From an uncultured Acidimicrobiaceae bacterium (GTDB taxonomy: Bacteria > Actinomycetota > Acidimicrobiia > Acidimicrobiales > Ilumatobacteraceae): a stretch of DNA of 52,988 nt. Under the pieces are notes generated by a model. The model had not been told where the DNA came from, ran no database searches, and saw only the letters and a list, made by a program, of their open reading frames with translations. Position numbers and translations under genes: made by a program. Below, in pieces: positions 16,714 to 25,230 of the stretch (position 1 is the stretch's first letter; each line of letters opens with the position of its first letter). Location: the NCBI GenBank assembly GCA_937890395.1, contig CALACK010000038.1:1-52988 (forward strand). The letters are read 5' to 3'.

Positions 16714-17354
16714 TTCGACTTCTTGGCTATTGGTCGGTTCGGTCGGTTCGGTCGGTTCGGTCGGTTCGGTCGGTTCGGTCGGTCTTGCTTGTCGTGGTCT
16801 AGGGCGCGTTGCATTTGTTTGAACCCACGAACTTTTAGCAAAGTTGCGGCAGAATAAATATCGGCAACCGAGCGAGGCTGCTTGTCTGAGAAAACACCAG
16901 CAAATTTCTGCCATCCACTTGGGCGCACACCAAATCGCTTGCCAAGCAACGCAATGAATATCTGCGCCTTCTCTTCGCCAAAGCCAGGTAGTTTGCGAAG
17001 CCGCTTCATCAATTGTTCGGCATCCGGCACATCTTTCCAAACATTTTCGGCTTTTCCGCTGTGATCTTGAGTCAAAGCCAAACAGAGTTGGTGCACTCGA
17101 GTTGCCATTGATTTTGGAAACCTGTGAATCGCCGGCTTCTCAGAACAGATTGCAACAAATTCGTCGACATTCATTGCCGCAATTCGCTTCGGGTTTAAGT
17201 GTCCGAGCCGTTTGCGAATCGTATATGGCCCAGTGAATGCCCACTCCATCGGCACTTGCTGATCTAACAACATTCCGATCATGAGTGCTGTGCCGTCACG
17301 ATTCAATAGCGCATCAGCACTCTCGATGCCCGTGATATATAAAACTCTGCTCAT
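16710..17354 (-). CDS. HhH-GPD family DNA glycosylase-like protein (TIGR03252 type)
   Basis: The 214-residue protein has the HhH-GPD fold of base-excision repair enzymes: an early helix with MLLDQQVPMEWAFTGPY and the helix-hairpin-helix LPGFGEEKAQIFIALLGKRFG, followed by PSGWQKFAGVFS where endonuclease III would have its catalytic Asp and Fe-S loop. This matches the short actinobacterial family TIGR03252, whose activity I do not know to have been shown. The C-terminus is unusual: about five RPN triplets, then IAKKSK, encoded by a 9-bp tandem repeat. It is coupled by ATGA both to aceE upstream and to galE downstream. Confidence 0.85.
   Translation of the reverse strand: MSRVLYITGIESADALLNRDGTALMIGMLLDQQVPMEWAFTGPYTIRKRLGHLNPKRIAAMNVDEFVAICSEKPAIHRFPKSMATRVHQLCLALTQDHSGKAENVWKDVPDAEQLMKRLRKLPGFGEEKAQIFIALLGKRFGVRPSGWQKFAGVFSDKQPRSVADIYSAATLLKVRGFKQMQRALDHDKQDRPNRPNRPNRPNRPNRPIAKKSK
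16732..16783. repeat. 9-bp tandem repeat (5 perfect copies plus a partial) inside a coding region
   Basis: GGTCGGTTC repeats perfectly from 16732 to 16776 and continues for 7 more bases. Read on the minus strand it encodes (RPN)n at the end of the HhH-GPD protein. As the unit is three codons, gain or loss of copies keeps the frame and the galE coupling intact. Confidence 0.95.
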
Positions 17355-20062
17355 TGATGCAGCGAGAAAGCTATTTCTGGGTCAAGACCGTGCCGTTGAA
17401 TCGCCTCGGTAACTAATTCTGGTTTGATAACACCTGATTGTGAAAGTTGATGCAACACGGTAACCACAATATGCGGTGAATCAATTTCAAAGTGTCGGCG
17501 TAATGCAGCACGGGTATCGCTTCGCCCCATTCCGTCGGTGCCAAGTGGAGTAAATGATCGTTTGGTAATGAATCTCGCAACCTGTTCTGGCACCATCCGC
17601 ATAAAATCACTGACCGCAACGATTGGTCCGTCGCCGTTGTTTAATTGTTTTGCCACAACAGATTCACGCGCGGATTGTGATGGATGAAGTCTGTTCCATC
17701 GCTCAACTTCAAGAGCTTCTTCACGCAGTGTCTTATACGAAGTTGCTGACCACAACTCACAGCCCACTTCGTATCTTTCAAATAATTCAGCAGCTGCTGC
17801 ACTTGCGGCGGCATGTGCAGACCCCGAAAATAAAATCGCCGCTTTATGTTTCGTGTTTGGCGCTTGCTTCCATAAATAGAGTCCTTGCATGATTTCGCTA
17901 GTAATCGTCGCAGATTTTGAAATCGCAGGCATCTGGTAGTTCTCGTTGTAAAGAGTCAAATAGAAGAAGACATCGCTCGGTTTGTCGCCATACATTTCTT
18001 TTATTCCTTCACGAATGATCGTGGCGACTTCGTATGCGAATGCTGGGTCATAAGCGCGACAAGCCGGAACGGTGCTTGCTAATAACAGCGAGTGTCCGTC
18101 TTGATGCTGCAAACCTTCGCCGTGCAAGGTTGTTCTTCCGGCAGTTGCGCCTAGCAAAAAACCTCGGGTGCGTGCATCAGCCGCCTGCCAAATTAAATCT
18201 CCGACACGCTGAAAACCAAACATTGAATAGAACGTATAGAACGGCACCATTGGTACACCGCGAGTTGCGTAACTGGTACCAGCGGCAATGAAACTCGCGA
18301 GGCTTCCGGCTTCGGTTATACCTTCTTCAAGAATCTGGCCATCTACGGCTTCGGCATAATTTAAGAGCATGTCGTGATCGACTGGTTCATATTTCTGGCC
18401 TTGCGAGGCATAAATTTTAAGTTCACCAAACATTGAGTCCATTCCGAATGTTCGTGCTTCGTCAGGGATGATCGGTACAACGCGCTCACCAAAATTTTTG
18501 TCGCGCGCCAAATTGCGTAACAACCGTGTGAAGCCCATCGTTGTACTAACACTTTGGTTAGAACTACCATTTTCGAATTCTTTGAATGCGTCATCGCTTG
18601 GCAAAGTTAAAACTTTTCGCGCAACGGTGCTGCGCCGTGGTAGAGAACCACCAAGTGCACGTCGGCGCTCAATCATGTATTGATATTCGACGCTGTCCTC
18701 AGATGGGCGATAGTACGGTGGCTCGTCAGCCTCAAGTGCGGCATCTGAAATCTCTTCGTTTAGATGCAAACGATCACGCAAAGTCTTTAACTGAGCATCG
18801 GTCATCTTTTTGATCTGATGTGTCGCATTGCGACCTTCAATCTCACCACCGAGCGTCCAACCTTTAACTGTCTTACATAAAATTGCAGTTGGTCGACCAG
18901 AGCCAGTGTTTTCTATTGCGGCTCGATAAGCAGCGTAAAGTTTTCGATAGTCATGACCGCCGCGTGGTAACAATCGCAGGTCATCATCAGTCAAATGACT
19001 AACCATCTCGCGCAGTCTCGGGTCTGGACCAAAGAAGTTTTCGCGAATGTAGTTGCCGTCTTCAATTGTGTATCTCTGAAACTCGCCGTCAACAGTTGTG
19101 TTCATTTTGTTGAGTAACGCGCCTGAAGTATCGCGCGCAAGCAGATCATCCCACTTCGAGCCCCAAATAACTTTGATTACGTTCCAACCCGCACCGCGAA
19201 ACGTTGCTTCAAGTTCTTGAATGATTTTGCCGTTGCCACGCACAGGGCCATCAAGGCGCTGCAAATTGCAGTTGACTACGAAAACAAGATTGTCAAGATG
19301 CTCTCGCGCCGCTAACGATATTGAACCAAGAGTCTCGGGCTCATCACATTCACCATCACCTAAAAATGCCCAAACTCGGCTTGCCGACGTATCATCAATT
19401 TTTCGGTTCAATAAGTATCGATTGAACCGTGCTTGGTAGAGCGCAGTTAGCGGCCCCAGTCCCATTGAAACCGTTGGAAACTCCCAAAACTCTGGCATCA
19501 ATCTCGGGTGCGGATAGCTCGATAGCCCACGACCACCTCGGCCGATTTCGCGCCTGAAAGAATCCAGGTCATCTTCATTTAATCGACGCTCTAGAAACGC
19601 ACGTGCATAAACACCGGGTGCAGCATGACCTTGAAAGTAAACGTGGTCACCAGGTGATCCACTGTCCTTACCTTTAAAGAAATGATTGAAGCCGATTTCG
19701 TAAAGACTTGCAGACGATGCAAAAGTTGAAAGGTGACCACCGATGCCGTCAGCATTTGTATTTGCGCGAACCACCATCACCGCTGCGTTCCAACGAATGT
19801 AAGCACGAATTCTTCGCTCTAAATGTTCGTCACCAGGAAACCACGGTTCGTATTCTGCCGAGATGCTATTTACATAGGGCGTTGAAACCGTCGCTGGAAA
19901 ACTTACCTGACTTGCACGAGCACGCTCCAAAAGTCGAGAGAGTAAATACCTTGCACGATTTTTACCTTGTACTTCAACGACAGCGTCAAGAGAATCTAAC
20001 CATTCTTCGGTTTCGCCAGGGTCAGTGTCAGGCAGTTGATGTATTGATCCGTCAAATAGCAT
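17351..20062 (-). CDS. aceE: pyruvate dehydrogenase E1, homodimeric type
   Basis: The 903-residue protein is a full-length AceE. It has the thiamine diphosphate motif beginning GDGECDEPETLGS and closing with VFVVNCNLQ, the start region WNAAVMVVRANTNADGIGGHLSTFAS, and the C-terminal transketolase-like half (YTFYSMFGFQRVGDLIW, GTDGMGRSDTR). It decarboxylates pyruvate and acetylates the E2 lipoyl group. E2, E3 and the lipoylation enzymes lie 10-15 kb to the right, at 30588-35113. Its stop overlaps the HhH-GPD start as ATGA. Length agrees with the actinobacterial family (about 900-930). Confidence 0.97.
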   Translation of the reverse strand: MLFDGSIHQLPDTDPGETEEWLDSLDAVVEVQGKNRARYLLSRLLERARASQVSFPATVSTPYVNSISAEYEPWFPGDEHLERRIRAYIRWNAAVMVVRANTNADGIGGHLSTFASSASLYEIGFNHFFKGKDSGSPGDHVYFQGHAAPGVYARAFLERRLNEDDLDSFRREIGRGGRGLSSYPHPRLMPEFWEFPTVSMGLGPLTALYQARFNRYLLNRKIDDTSASRVWAFLGDGECDEPETLGSISLAAREHLDNLVFVVNCNLQRLDGPVRGNGKIIQELEATFRGAGWNVIKVIWGSKWDDLLARDTSGALLNKMNTTVDGEFQRYTIEDGNYIRENFFGPDPRLREMVSHLTDDDLRLLPRGGHDYRKLYAAYRAAIENTGSGRPTAILCKTVKGWTLGGEIEGRNATHQIKKMTDAQLKTLRDRLHLNEEISDAALEADEPPYYRPSEDSVEYQYMIERRRALGGSLPRRSTVARKVLTLPSDDAFKEFENGSSNQSVSTTMGFTRLLRNLARDKNFGERVVPIIPDEARTFGMDSMFGELKIYASQGQKYEPVDHDMLLNYAEAVDGQILEEGITEAGSLASFIAAGTSYATRGVPMVPFYTFYSMFGFQRVGDLIWQAADARTRGFLLGATAGRTTLHGEGLQHQDGHSLLLASTVPACRAYDPAFAYEVATIIREGIKEMYGDKPSDVFFYLTLYNENYQMPAISKSATITSEIMQGLYLWKQAPNTKHKAAILFSGSAHAAASAAAAELFERYEVGCELWSATSYKTLREEALEVERWNRLHPSQSARESVVAKQLNNGDGPIVAVSDFMRMVPEQVARFITKRSFTPLGTDGMGRSDTRAALRRHFEIDSPHIVVTVLHQLSQSGVIKPELVTEAIQRHGLDPEIAFSLHQ

Positions 20063-20129
20063 TCGTCTATTCTCGCAGGTCTATGAGTTTTCCCGCACAT
20101 GTATGTCGGTATTTACCTCGCGTTTGCGT

Positions 20130-20135
20130 AAGTAT
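20130..20135 (+). promoter_or_regulatory. putative -10 element of RNase HI gene
   Basis: AAGTAT lies 6 bases before the ATG at 20142 (within TAAGTAT). No Shine-Dalgarno sequence is visible; a leaderless start is likely. Confidence 0.3.
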
Positions 20136-20141
20136 TAACTG

Positions 20142-20579
20142 ATGTCAATAATCATTTATACGGATGGAGCATGTTCTGGCAACCCTGGCCCTGGTGGCTG
20201 GGCGTGGGCTGTTGCGCCAAAAGGTGAACCAAATGCTGTGGGCAGCGAGTCACCTTCAACAAATCAACGGATGGAACTCGCTGCAGTGTTGAATGCTTTG
20301 CTCACATATTCAGAAATAGACGATCCGATATTAATTCGCTCAGATAGCACATATGTCGTGCATTGTTTTCGAGATAAGTGGTGGATGGGATGGCAACGCC
20401 GAGGATGGAAAAATTCGCAGCGACAACCTGTTGCAAATCGTGATCTTTGGGAGCCGCTGATTGACCTTGTTAACAAGCGTGGCGACATAAGTTTCGAATG
20501 GGTTAAAGCCCACAATGGAGAACCCATGAACGAACTCGTAGATCAACTCGCGGTTGCGGCATCACTGAGAGATAAATAG
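20142..20579 (+). CDS. rnhA: ribonuclease HI
   Basis: The 145-residue protein has all four RNase H1 acidic residues: Asp8 in IYTDGACSGNPGPGGWA, Glu45 in NQRMELAA, Asp68 in RSDSTYV and Asp134 in NELVDQLA, plus His124 in EWVKAHNGE. It cleaves RNA in RNA-DNA hybrids using Mg2+. The basic protrusion is present (KWWMGWQRRGWKNSQRQP), as in the E. coli type. The gene is divergent from aceE across 79 bases and monocistronic, as the next gene has its own promoter-like sequence. Confidence 0.95.
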   Translation: MSIIIYTDGACSGNPGPGGWAWAVAPKGEPNAVGSESPSTNQRMELAAVLNALLTYSEIDDPILIRSDSTYVVHCFRDKWWMGWQRRGWKNSQRQPVANRDLWEPLIDLVNKRGDISFEWVKAHNGEPMNELVDQLAVAASLRDK

Positions 20580-20628
20580 AAACTTACGAGTTGCTCGCGA
20601 CATCTTAAATTGCGTAGTGTTTTAATCC

Positions 20629-21405
20629 ATGGACATCAAAGACGTAAGCGCAATAGTGACCGGTGGAGCATCAGGAATTGGAGCAGCAGTTTCGCGAATG
20701 CTTGCGTCGTACGGCGCAAAAGTTGTAGTCGCCGATCTTCAAGAAGACAAGGGTAATGCACTAGCAAAAGAAATTGGCGGCGCATTTTGCAAAGTTGACG
20801 TGACAGTTACGCAAGACATTATTAATGCGACCGAGATGGCGAAGTCAATGGGCCCAGTTCGTGTGCTCGTCAATTCGGCCGGCATCGGTTGGGCGCAACG
20901 AACGGTCGGCAAGGGCGGTACATATGAGACAGCTGCAGATCTTGACGCATTCAAACGTGTAATTGCAATCAATTTGGTCGGCACTTTCGATTGCATTCGC
21001 ATCGTCGGCACGGCAATGAGCACAACTGAACCTCTTGAGCATGGTGAGCGCGGGGCAATTGTCAACATCGCTTCTGTTGCCGCATACGACGGTCAAATTG
21101 GTCAAGCGTCATACTCGGCCTCAAAAGGCGGAGTAGTTGGAATGACTTTGCCAATCGCTCGCGATCTTTCTGCAATCGGTGTGCGCATCAACACTGTTGC
21201 GCCTGGGCTAATTGACACACCTATATATGGGCAGGGTGAAGCAAGTGAGAACTTCAAAGCAAATCTAGAAAAAGGTGTGTTGTTTCCTCATCGACTTGGC
21301 GCGCCAGAAGAACTCGCGTCAATGGTTGTTGAGTGCATTAGAAATAGTTATATGAATGCCGAGTCGATTCGCGTTGACGGCGGCATACGTATGCCGCCGA
21401 AGTGA
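20629..21405 (+). CDS. SDR family NAD(P)-dependent oxidoreductase, type II 3-hydroxyacyl-CoA dehydrogenase-like
   Basis: The 258-residue classical SDR has TGGASGIGAAVS (cofactor loop), VVVADLQ (an acidic residue that favours NAD), the NSAG motif, the catalytic Ser in NIASVAAYDG and YSASK. The IGQASYSASKGGVVGMTLPIARDL stretch and size are close to HSD17B10-type 3-hydroxyacyl-CoA dehydrogenases. It may act in beta-oxidation along with acyl-CoA dehydrogenases such as the one at 9619. A TAGTGT hexamer lies 8 bases before the ATG. The DUF3445 gene follows by 16 bases. Confidence 0.88.
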   Translation: MDIKDVSAIVTGGASGIGAAVSRMLASYGAKVVVADLQEDKGNALAKEIGGAFCKVDVTVTQDIINATEMAKSMGPVRVLVNSAGIGWAQRTVGKGGTYETAADLDAFKRVIAINLVGTFDCIRIVGTAMSTTEPLEHGERGAIVNIASVAAYDGQIGQASYSASKGGVVGMTLPIARDLSAIGVRINTVAPGLIDTPIYGQGEASENFKANLEKGVLFPHRLGAPEELASMVVECIRNSYMNAESIRVDGGIRMPPK

Positions 21406-21421
21406 CAAGTAGATAATTCGC

Positions 21422-22330
21422 GTGGCTGGCATCCACGTTATTCATCGACATCCGTTTACACCATTTGACCAGACACCTTCTGCTGAAGTTGCGTCGTTTT
21501 TGGCGATGCCGATACCTGACGAGATATTGCCACAAGTTATCGGTGAAAACTTCCGTCACCGCCTCGGCACGTTTCCAGTTGAAATTACCAACTGGCTGCC
21601 ACGCGATGCAGAAACTGATTTAACAATTGCGCTAAAGAAAAAACTTCTGGCGTCTCGTCGCGATGAAGTCGTTGGTTTTAAAGTAGGTGGCGAAGCCGTC
21701 GCCGAAGAAGCGGCACTGTTAGTTAGTCAGTGGGCGGGTGTTGAGTTGTCGAGCACTGGCATTAATGCGCTAGTTGAAGCGAGTTCGCTTGTCGCTGATG
21801 ATCTTGCAGTTTTGCAACCTGTCAAGTCAGCCGATGGTAACGAAAAACTTTTATTGACCGCCGCTGTCGTGTGTTGCCCAAGTCGTTGGACTCTCGCCGA
21901 AAAAATCGGCCATGACATGCTCACGGTTCACGCACCTGTCGCCAAATATGCCGAGCACGTTGGCGCTGCTGTCGACAACTATTTTCAACGCATCACAGTT
22001 GAAAAGCCCGTCTGGCGATCAAACTGGATTATTCAAGATCACCCAGCATTGTTTCAGCCTGTTATCCCACCGGGTCCGTTGCTTGAGAACCCACAAGATT
22101 TATGGATTCGCATGGAGCGACAAACATTGCGCCGGCTTCCAGAAACTGGCGGAATACTATTTACGATTCGCGGATACCAACAGCCACTGCCCGAATATCT
22201 CTCGCGCAACAAAGATATAGCCAGCAACTTGCGAATACTTCTAGAACGTTTGCCAGACGATGTCGCGCAATACAAATCGGTTTACTACTATCGCCCTAAA
22301 ATTCTTCCGTGGATCAATCAGTTCTGCTAA
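21422..22330 (+). CDS. DUF3445 / heme-dependent oxidative N-demethylase-like protein
   Basis: The 302-residue protein (GTG start) matches the DUF3445 family, described as heme-dependent oxidative N-demethylases of the dimethylamine type. Landmarks are FRHRLGTFP near the start, CCPSRWTLAEKIGHDMLTVH in the centre, VWRSNWIIQDHPALFQP and RMERQTLRRLPETGGILFTIRGY. The enzyme class uses a PAS-domain-like heme pocket. It is 16 bases downstream of the SDR gene in the same direction. The amine substrate here is unknown. It converges with argJ across a short (TTAA)n stretch. Confidence 0.8.
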   Translation: MAGIHVIHRHPFTPFDQTPSAEVASFLAMPIPDEILPQVIGENFRHRLGTFPVEITNWLPRDAETDLTIALKKKLLASRRDEVVGFKVGGEAVAEEAALLVSQWAGVELSSTGINALVEASSLVADDLAVLQPVKSADGNEKLLLTAAVVCCPSRWTLAEKIGHDMLTVHAPVAKYAEHVGAAVDNYFQRITVEKPVWRSNWIIQDHPALFQPVIPPGPLLENPQDLWIRMERQTLRRLPETGGILFTIRGYQQPLPEYLSRNKDIASNLRILLERLPDDVAQYKSVYYYRPKILPWINQFC

Positions 22331-22346
22331 CTAATTAATTAATTAA

Positions 22347-23501
22347 TCATGTGGTGTAGTCGGCGTTGATGCGAACGTATCCGTCAGTTAGGTCGCAACC
22401 CCAAACAGTGCTTTCGGCATCGCCAGTATGAAGTGTGACATGAATTCGAACTGTGTCGTTGTGCATGTATTTGCTGAGTGCGTCAAGACCTGAAGCGTCA
22501 ACAAAAGTGGGGTAGACCTCTTGGGTGCCAAAGCGAATTACAACTCTTAATTCGTCAATATCGTTCTCATCGCTGCACTTGCCAATCGCCATTGCCACTC
22601 GACCCCAGTTTGGGTCGGCGCCGTGCACGGCTGTTTTAACAAGTGGTGAGTTAACAATTGATTTGGCAACAACTTTTGCCTGGCGCACATCGCGCGCACT
22701 ATCAACACAGACTTCGAGCAATTTTTCTGCACCTTCGCCGTCTCGCGCAACCTGTTTCGTCAACGACATTGCAACTTGGCTGAGCGCCTCTTCAAAATTT
22801 GCAAGGTCTACAGTACCGGCAACGCCGCTAGCCAGTAAAAGCGCCGTGTCACTTGTTGAAGTATCAGTATCAATAGAAACGCAATTAAAAGTTTTGTCGA
22901 TCACGCGGCGAAAAATTTTGTCAAGCGAGGTTTTATCAATATCTGCATCAGTAAACATCATTGTGATCAGCGTCGCCATATTTGGTTCGATCATCCCGAC
23001 GCCTTTAGCAACACCCACGACTCGCGCTGTAGACCCGGCAACTGCAGCTTCCGCAGTTTTGTGCACTGTATCGGTAGTCATAATTCCGCGCGCAACGTCA
23101 TCGGCAGAAGTTTCTTCAAAAACTTGCGGTATCACCGCCAAACCTGAACGAACATTTTTCATCGGATATTGACGACCGATCACACCAGTCGAAGCAATCA
23201 AAACATCTTTCGCCTCGCAACCAATTTTCTGCGCAACAGCATTAACAACTTCGCGGGTGTTACTCATTCCTTCAGCGCCAGTTGCGACATTCGCATTTTT
23301 AGAAATCACAACGATTGCTCGCGCCGACAAATCGGCGATGTTTTCACGGCTCAGAATAACGCTTGGCCCAGCGAATCGACTCTGAGTAAACACTCCAGAC
23401 GCGGCGCAAGTTTTCTCGGCAACAACAAGTGTGAAATCATTACTCGCGTCTTTGATGCCGATATTGGCAACATAAGCGACAAAACCTCTTGGTAACTTCA
23501 C
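22347..23501 (-). CDS. argJ: bifunctional ornithine acetyltransferase / N-acetylglutamate synthase
   Basis: The 384-residue protein (GTG start) is a complete ArgJ. It has the self-cleavage site in KGVGMIEPNMATLI, where the precursor splits before the nucleophile Thr177, and other typical motifs such as STGVIG, SIDTDTSTSDT and DPNWGR. It transfers acetyl from N-acetylornithine to glutamate, recycling the acetyl group in arginine synthesis. No other arg genes are adjacent, unlike the usual argCJBD order. It follows the SRPBCC gene by 9 bases. A -10-like TAGACT lies 6 bases before the GTG. Confidence 0.95.
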   Translation of the reverse strand: MKLPRGFVAYVANIGIKDASNDFTLVVAEKTCAASGVFTQSRFAGPSVILSRENIADLSARAIVVISKNANVATGAEGMSNTREVVNAVAQKIGCEAKDVLIASTGVIGRQYPMKNVRSGLAVIPQVFEETSADDVARGIMTTDTVHKTAEAAVAGSTARVVGVAKGVGMIEPNMATLITMMFTDADIDKTSLDKIFRRVIDKTFNCVSIDTDTSTSDTALLLASGVAGTVDLANFEEALSQVAMSLTKQVARDGEGAEKLLEVCVDSARDVRQAKVVAKSIVNSPLVKTAVHGADPNWGRVAMAIGKCSDENDIDELRVVIRFGTQEVYPTFVDASGLDALSKYMHNDTVRIHVTLHTGDAESTVWGCDLTDGYVRINADYTT

Positions 23502-23507
23502 GACCTC

Positions 23508-23513
23508 AGTCTA
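23508..23513 (-). promoter_or_regulatory. putative -10 element of argJ
   Basis: TAGACT on the minus strand, 6 bases before the GTG at 23501, overlaps the SRPBCC stop codon. It suggests argJ may be transcribed alone as a leaderless mRNA. A GAGG close to the GTG is an alternative, poorly spaced ribosome site. Confidence 0.3.
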
Positions 23514-23981
23514 TTTTTTATTTGCGAAGTAATCAGCCAAATTGGCAAGTGTCTGCTTGATTGCTTTTTCGTTGCCTTTGACATAGCCAGCTAGTTTCAA
23601 AGTCAGCGGTGATTTGCTTGTGCCGTACGAGAATTGCTCAGTGACTGTGGTGCCGCCAGTAGTCGGTTCAAGGATGTAGCGCCAAACATGACCACCAAAA
23701 TGTCGCCATGCAATCTGCTTGCCTTCAACGAACTCAACCACGGTATTTGTCATTTTGTATGGCACGCCACGCTTCATGCTCATACCAAAAGTTGCGTTCA
23801 ACGAGAGTCGCTGCGGCGCTGAAGACTTTGGTGCGATCACAGAACCCGAACCATCGATCACAGCGTGCATTTCAGGGTTTGCAAGAAGTTCAAAAATTTG
23901 TTCTGCGCTGGCTGGCACCAATTTACTAACTGAAACTATTTTATTTTCTTTGTCGTGTGCACTAGTGCTTGGTGTTTTCAT
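23511..23981 (-). CDS. SRPBCC (START/polyketide-cyclase fold) protein
   Basis: I start at the ATG at 23981 (MKTPSTSAHDKENK), which lies 10 bases after the FAD-oxidoreductase stop; the longer open frame overlaps that gene. The 156-residue protein shows the SRPBCC pattern: VSVSKLVPASAEQIFELLANPEMHAVIDGSG, TNTVVEFVEGKQIAWRHFGGHVWRYILEP and TTVTEQFSY. The fold binds hydrophobic ligands. It ends a run epimerase - FAD oxidoreductase - SRPBCC. A specific ligand cannot be given. Confidence 0.82.
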   Translation of the reverse strand: MKTPSTSAHDKENKIVSVSKLVPASAEQIFELLANPEMHAVIDGSGSVIAPKSSAPQRLSLNATFGMSMKRGVPYKMTNTVVEFVEGKQIAWRHFGGHVWRYILEPTTGGTTVTEQFSYGTSKSPLTLKLAGYVKGNEKAIKQTLANLADYFANKK

Positions 23982-23991
23982 GCGTTTGATG

Positions 23992-25230
23992 CTAGGCGAG
24001 TGAGGCGGTAACGGCTTCGCCACAGCGTCGACCCGAATAGAGCGCACCTTGAATCGACCCAGTGTCGCGATGGTCACCGCAAACGAACAATCCATCCCCA
24101 AGTGAAACTTTTTGTTTCGGATTAAACGGCGGCAGTTGCACTGGGCCGGCGTGCGTAATTCGATATGTCTTGATGTGTCGCCATGCGTCTACCTGTGGTC
24201 CCCACCAAGTACGTAGTTGATCGCGCGACATCTCTTCAAGATCTCCGTTAATTACTCCTGGCAGTGCGGCGACAATTAAGTGTTGTCCTGGAGGTGCATA
24301 ACTTGGCGCAATATTGCTGAGCACTGCAGCGTTCAGAACTGGGCCTCGACCAGTGCCGTCAAGCACAACAAATTTTTCGTGTGTTGGTGGTTCGTCTGCG
24401 GCAAAATAAACACATCCAGCGACTCGCGATGCAATTTCGTCAGTCTTAAGTAATTCACTTGAAGCAGGCTGGTCAGTAGCAACAACAATTGCTTTTGCTC
24501 GCACCTGAGAATTAGCAGTCGAGACGATGCCTCGCTCAACGCTAATCACGCGCGTATTCAGAAAGATATTCTCAGAACCAAGATGTTTCGCCATCTGCTC
24601 GGGCACTGCACTCATGCCATTAGTTGGTAGCGCACTTTGACCTTCACTTAGTGACTTAAAAATAATTTCAAACATGCGCCGTGACGTTCGCAAATCAGGG
24701 TCAAGTTGGATACCACCGAATAATGGGCGAAAAAATCGATCAATCATTTTTGAAGAGAATCCCAACCCGCGTAATGCAACAACCGTTGAGATATCGGTAC
24801 TGTTCAAAATTTTTGTCGCATCAGAGTGCATGACTCGCCAACGCAACGCCGCAATTCGCAACTTGTCGGTTAGTGAACCGATTGGTGCAAAAACTGTGGC
24901 GATTGCACGCCGCGGTTCGCGAAATGGGTCTGTGACAACTGATGCTTTACCGTTTCGTATTACCAGAGCGCCAGAACTAAACATCTTTAAATCAAGTGCC
25001 GCCACATCAATTTGAGTTTTTAATTCAGGATAAGCAGTTAACAAAACTTGAAATCCACGATCAAGCAAAAAACCGTCGACTTTGTCGGTGCGAACTCGTC
25101 CACCAACACCGTCTTGGGCTTCGATCACGATCACAGATCTTCCGCGACTCTTTATCTGTCTTGCAGCAGCTAAACCCGCCAGTCCAGCACCGATCACAAC
25201 CGCGTCAACGCTGTCGGGCAACTGGTTCAT
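23992..25230 (-). CDS. FAD-dependent oxidoreductase (amine oxidase / phytoene desaturase-like)
   Basis: The 412-residue protein has the FAD dinucleotide motif VVIGAGLAGLAAARQIKSRG with IVIEAQDGVGGRVRTD, and a C-terminal FAD-closing motif GLFVCGDHRDTGSIQGALYSGRRCGEAV. These are the hallmarks of the flavin amine oxidase/protoporphyrinogen oxidase/carotenoid desaturase superfamily. Its start overlaps the upstream epimerase stop as ATGA. An isoprenoid or related lipid substrate is possible but only inferred from the fold. Confidence 0.87.
   Translation of the reverse strand: MNQLPDSVDAVVIGAGLAGLAAARQIKSRGRSVIVIEAQDGVGGRVRTDKVDGFLLDRGFQVLLTAYPELKTQIDVAALDLKMFSSGALVIRNGKASVVTDPFREPRRAIATVFAPIGSLTDKLRIAALRWRVMHSDATKILNSTDISTVVALRGLGFSSKMIDRFFRPLFGGIQLDPDLRTSRRMFEIIFKSLSEGQSALPTNGMSAVPEQMAKHLGSENIFLNTRVISVERGIVSTANSQVRAKAIVVATDQPASSELLKTDEIASRVAGCVYFAADEPPTHEKFVVLDGTGRGPVLNAAVLSNIAPSYAPPGQHLIVAALPGVINGDLEEMSRDQLRTWWGPQVDAWRHIKTYRITHAGPVQLPPFNPKQKVSLGDGLFVCGDHRDTGSIQGALYSGRRCGEAVTASLA

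Noticed and set aside
16714-17040. Long galE N-terminal extension with a PTE repeat
   Set aside because: It is the HhH-GPD gene's 9-bp repeat read in another frame; the ATGA overlap and the TGGAGYIG motif place the start at 16713.
22332-22347. TAATTAATTAATTAAT as a specific terminator or binding site
   Set aside because: It is a simple AT repeat at a convergent gene end with no GC stem; probably neutral.
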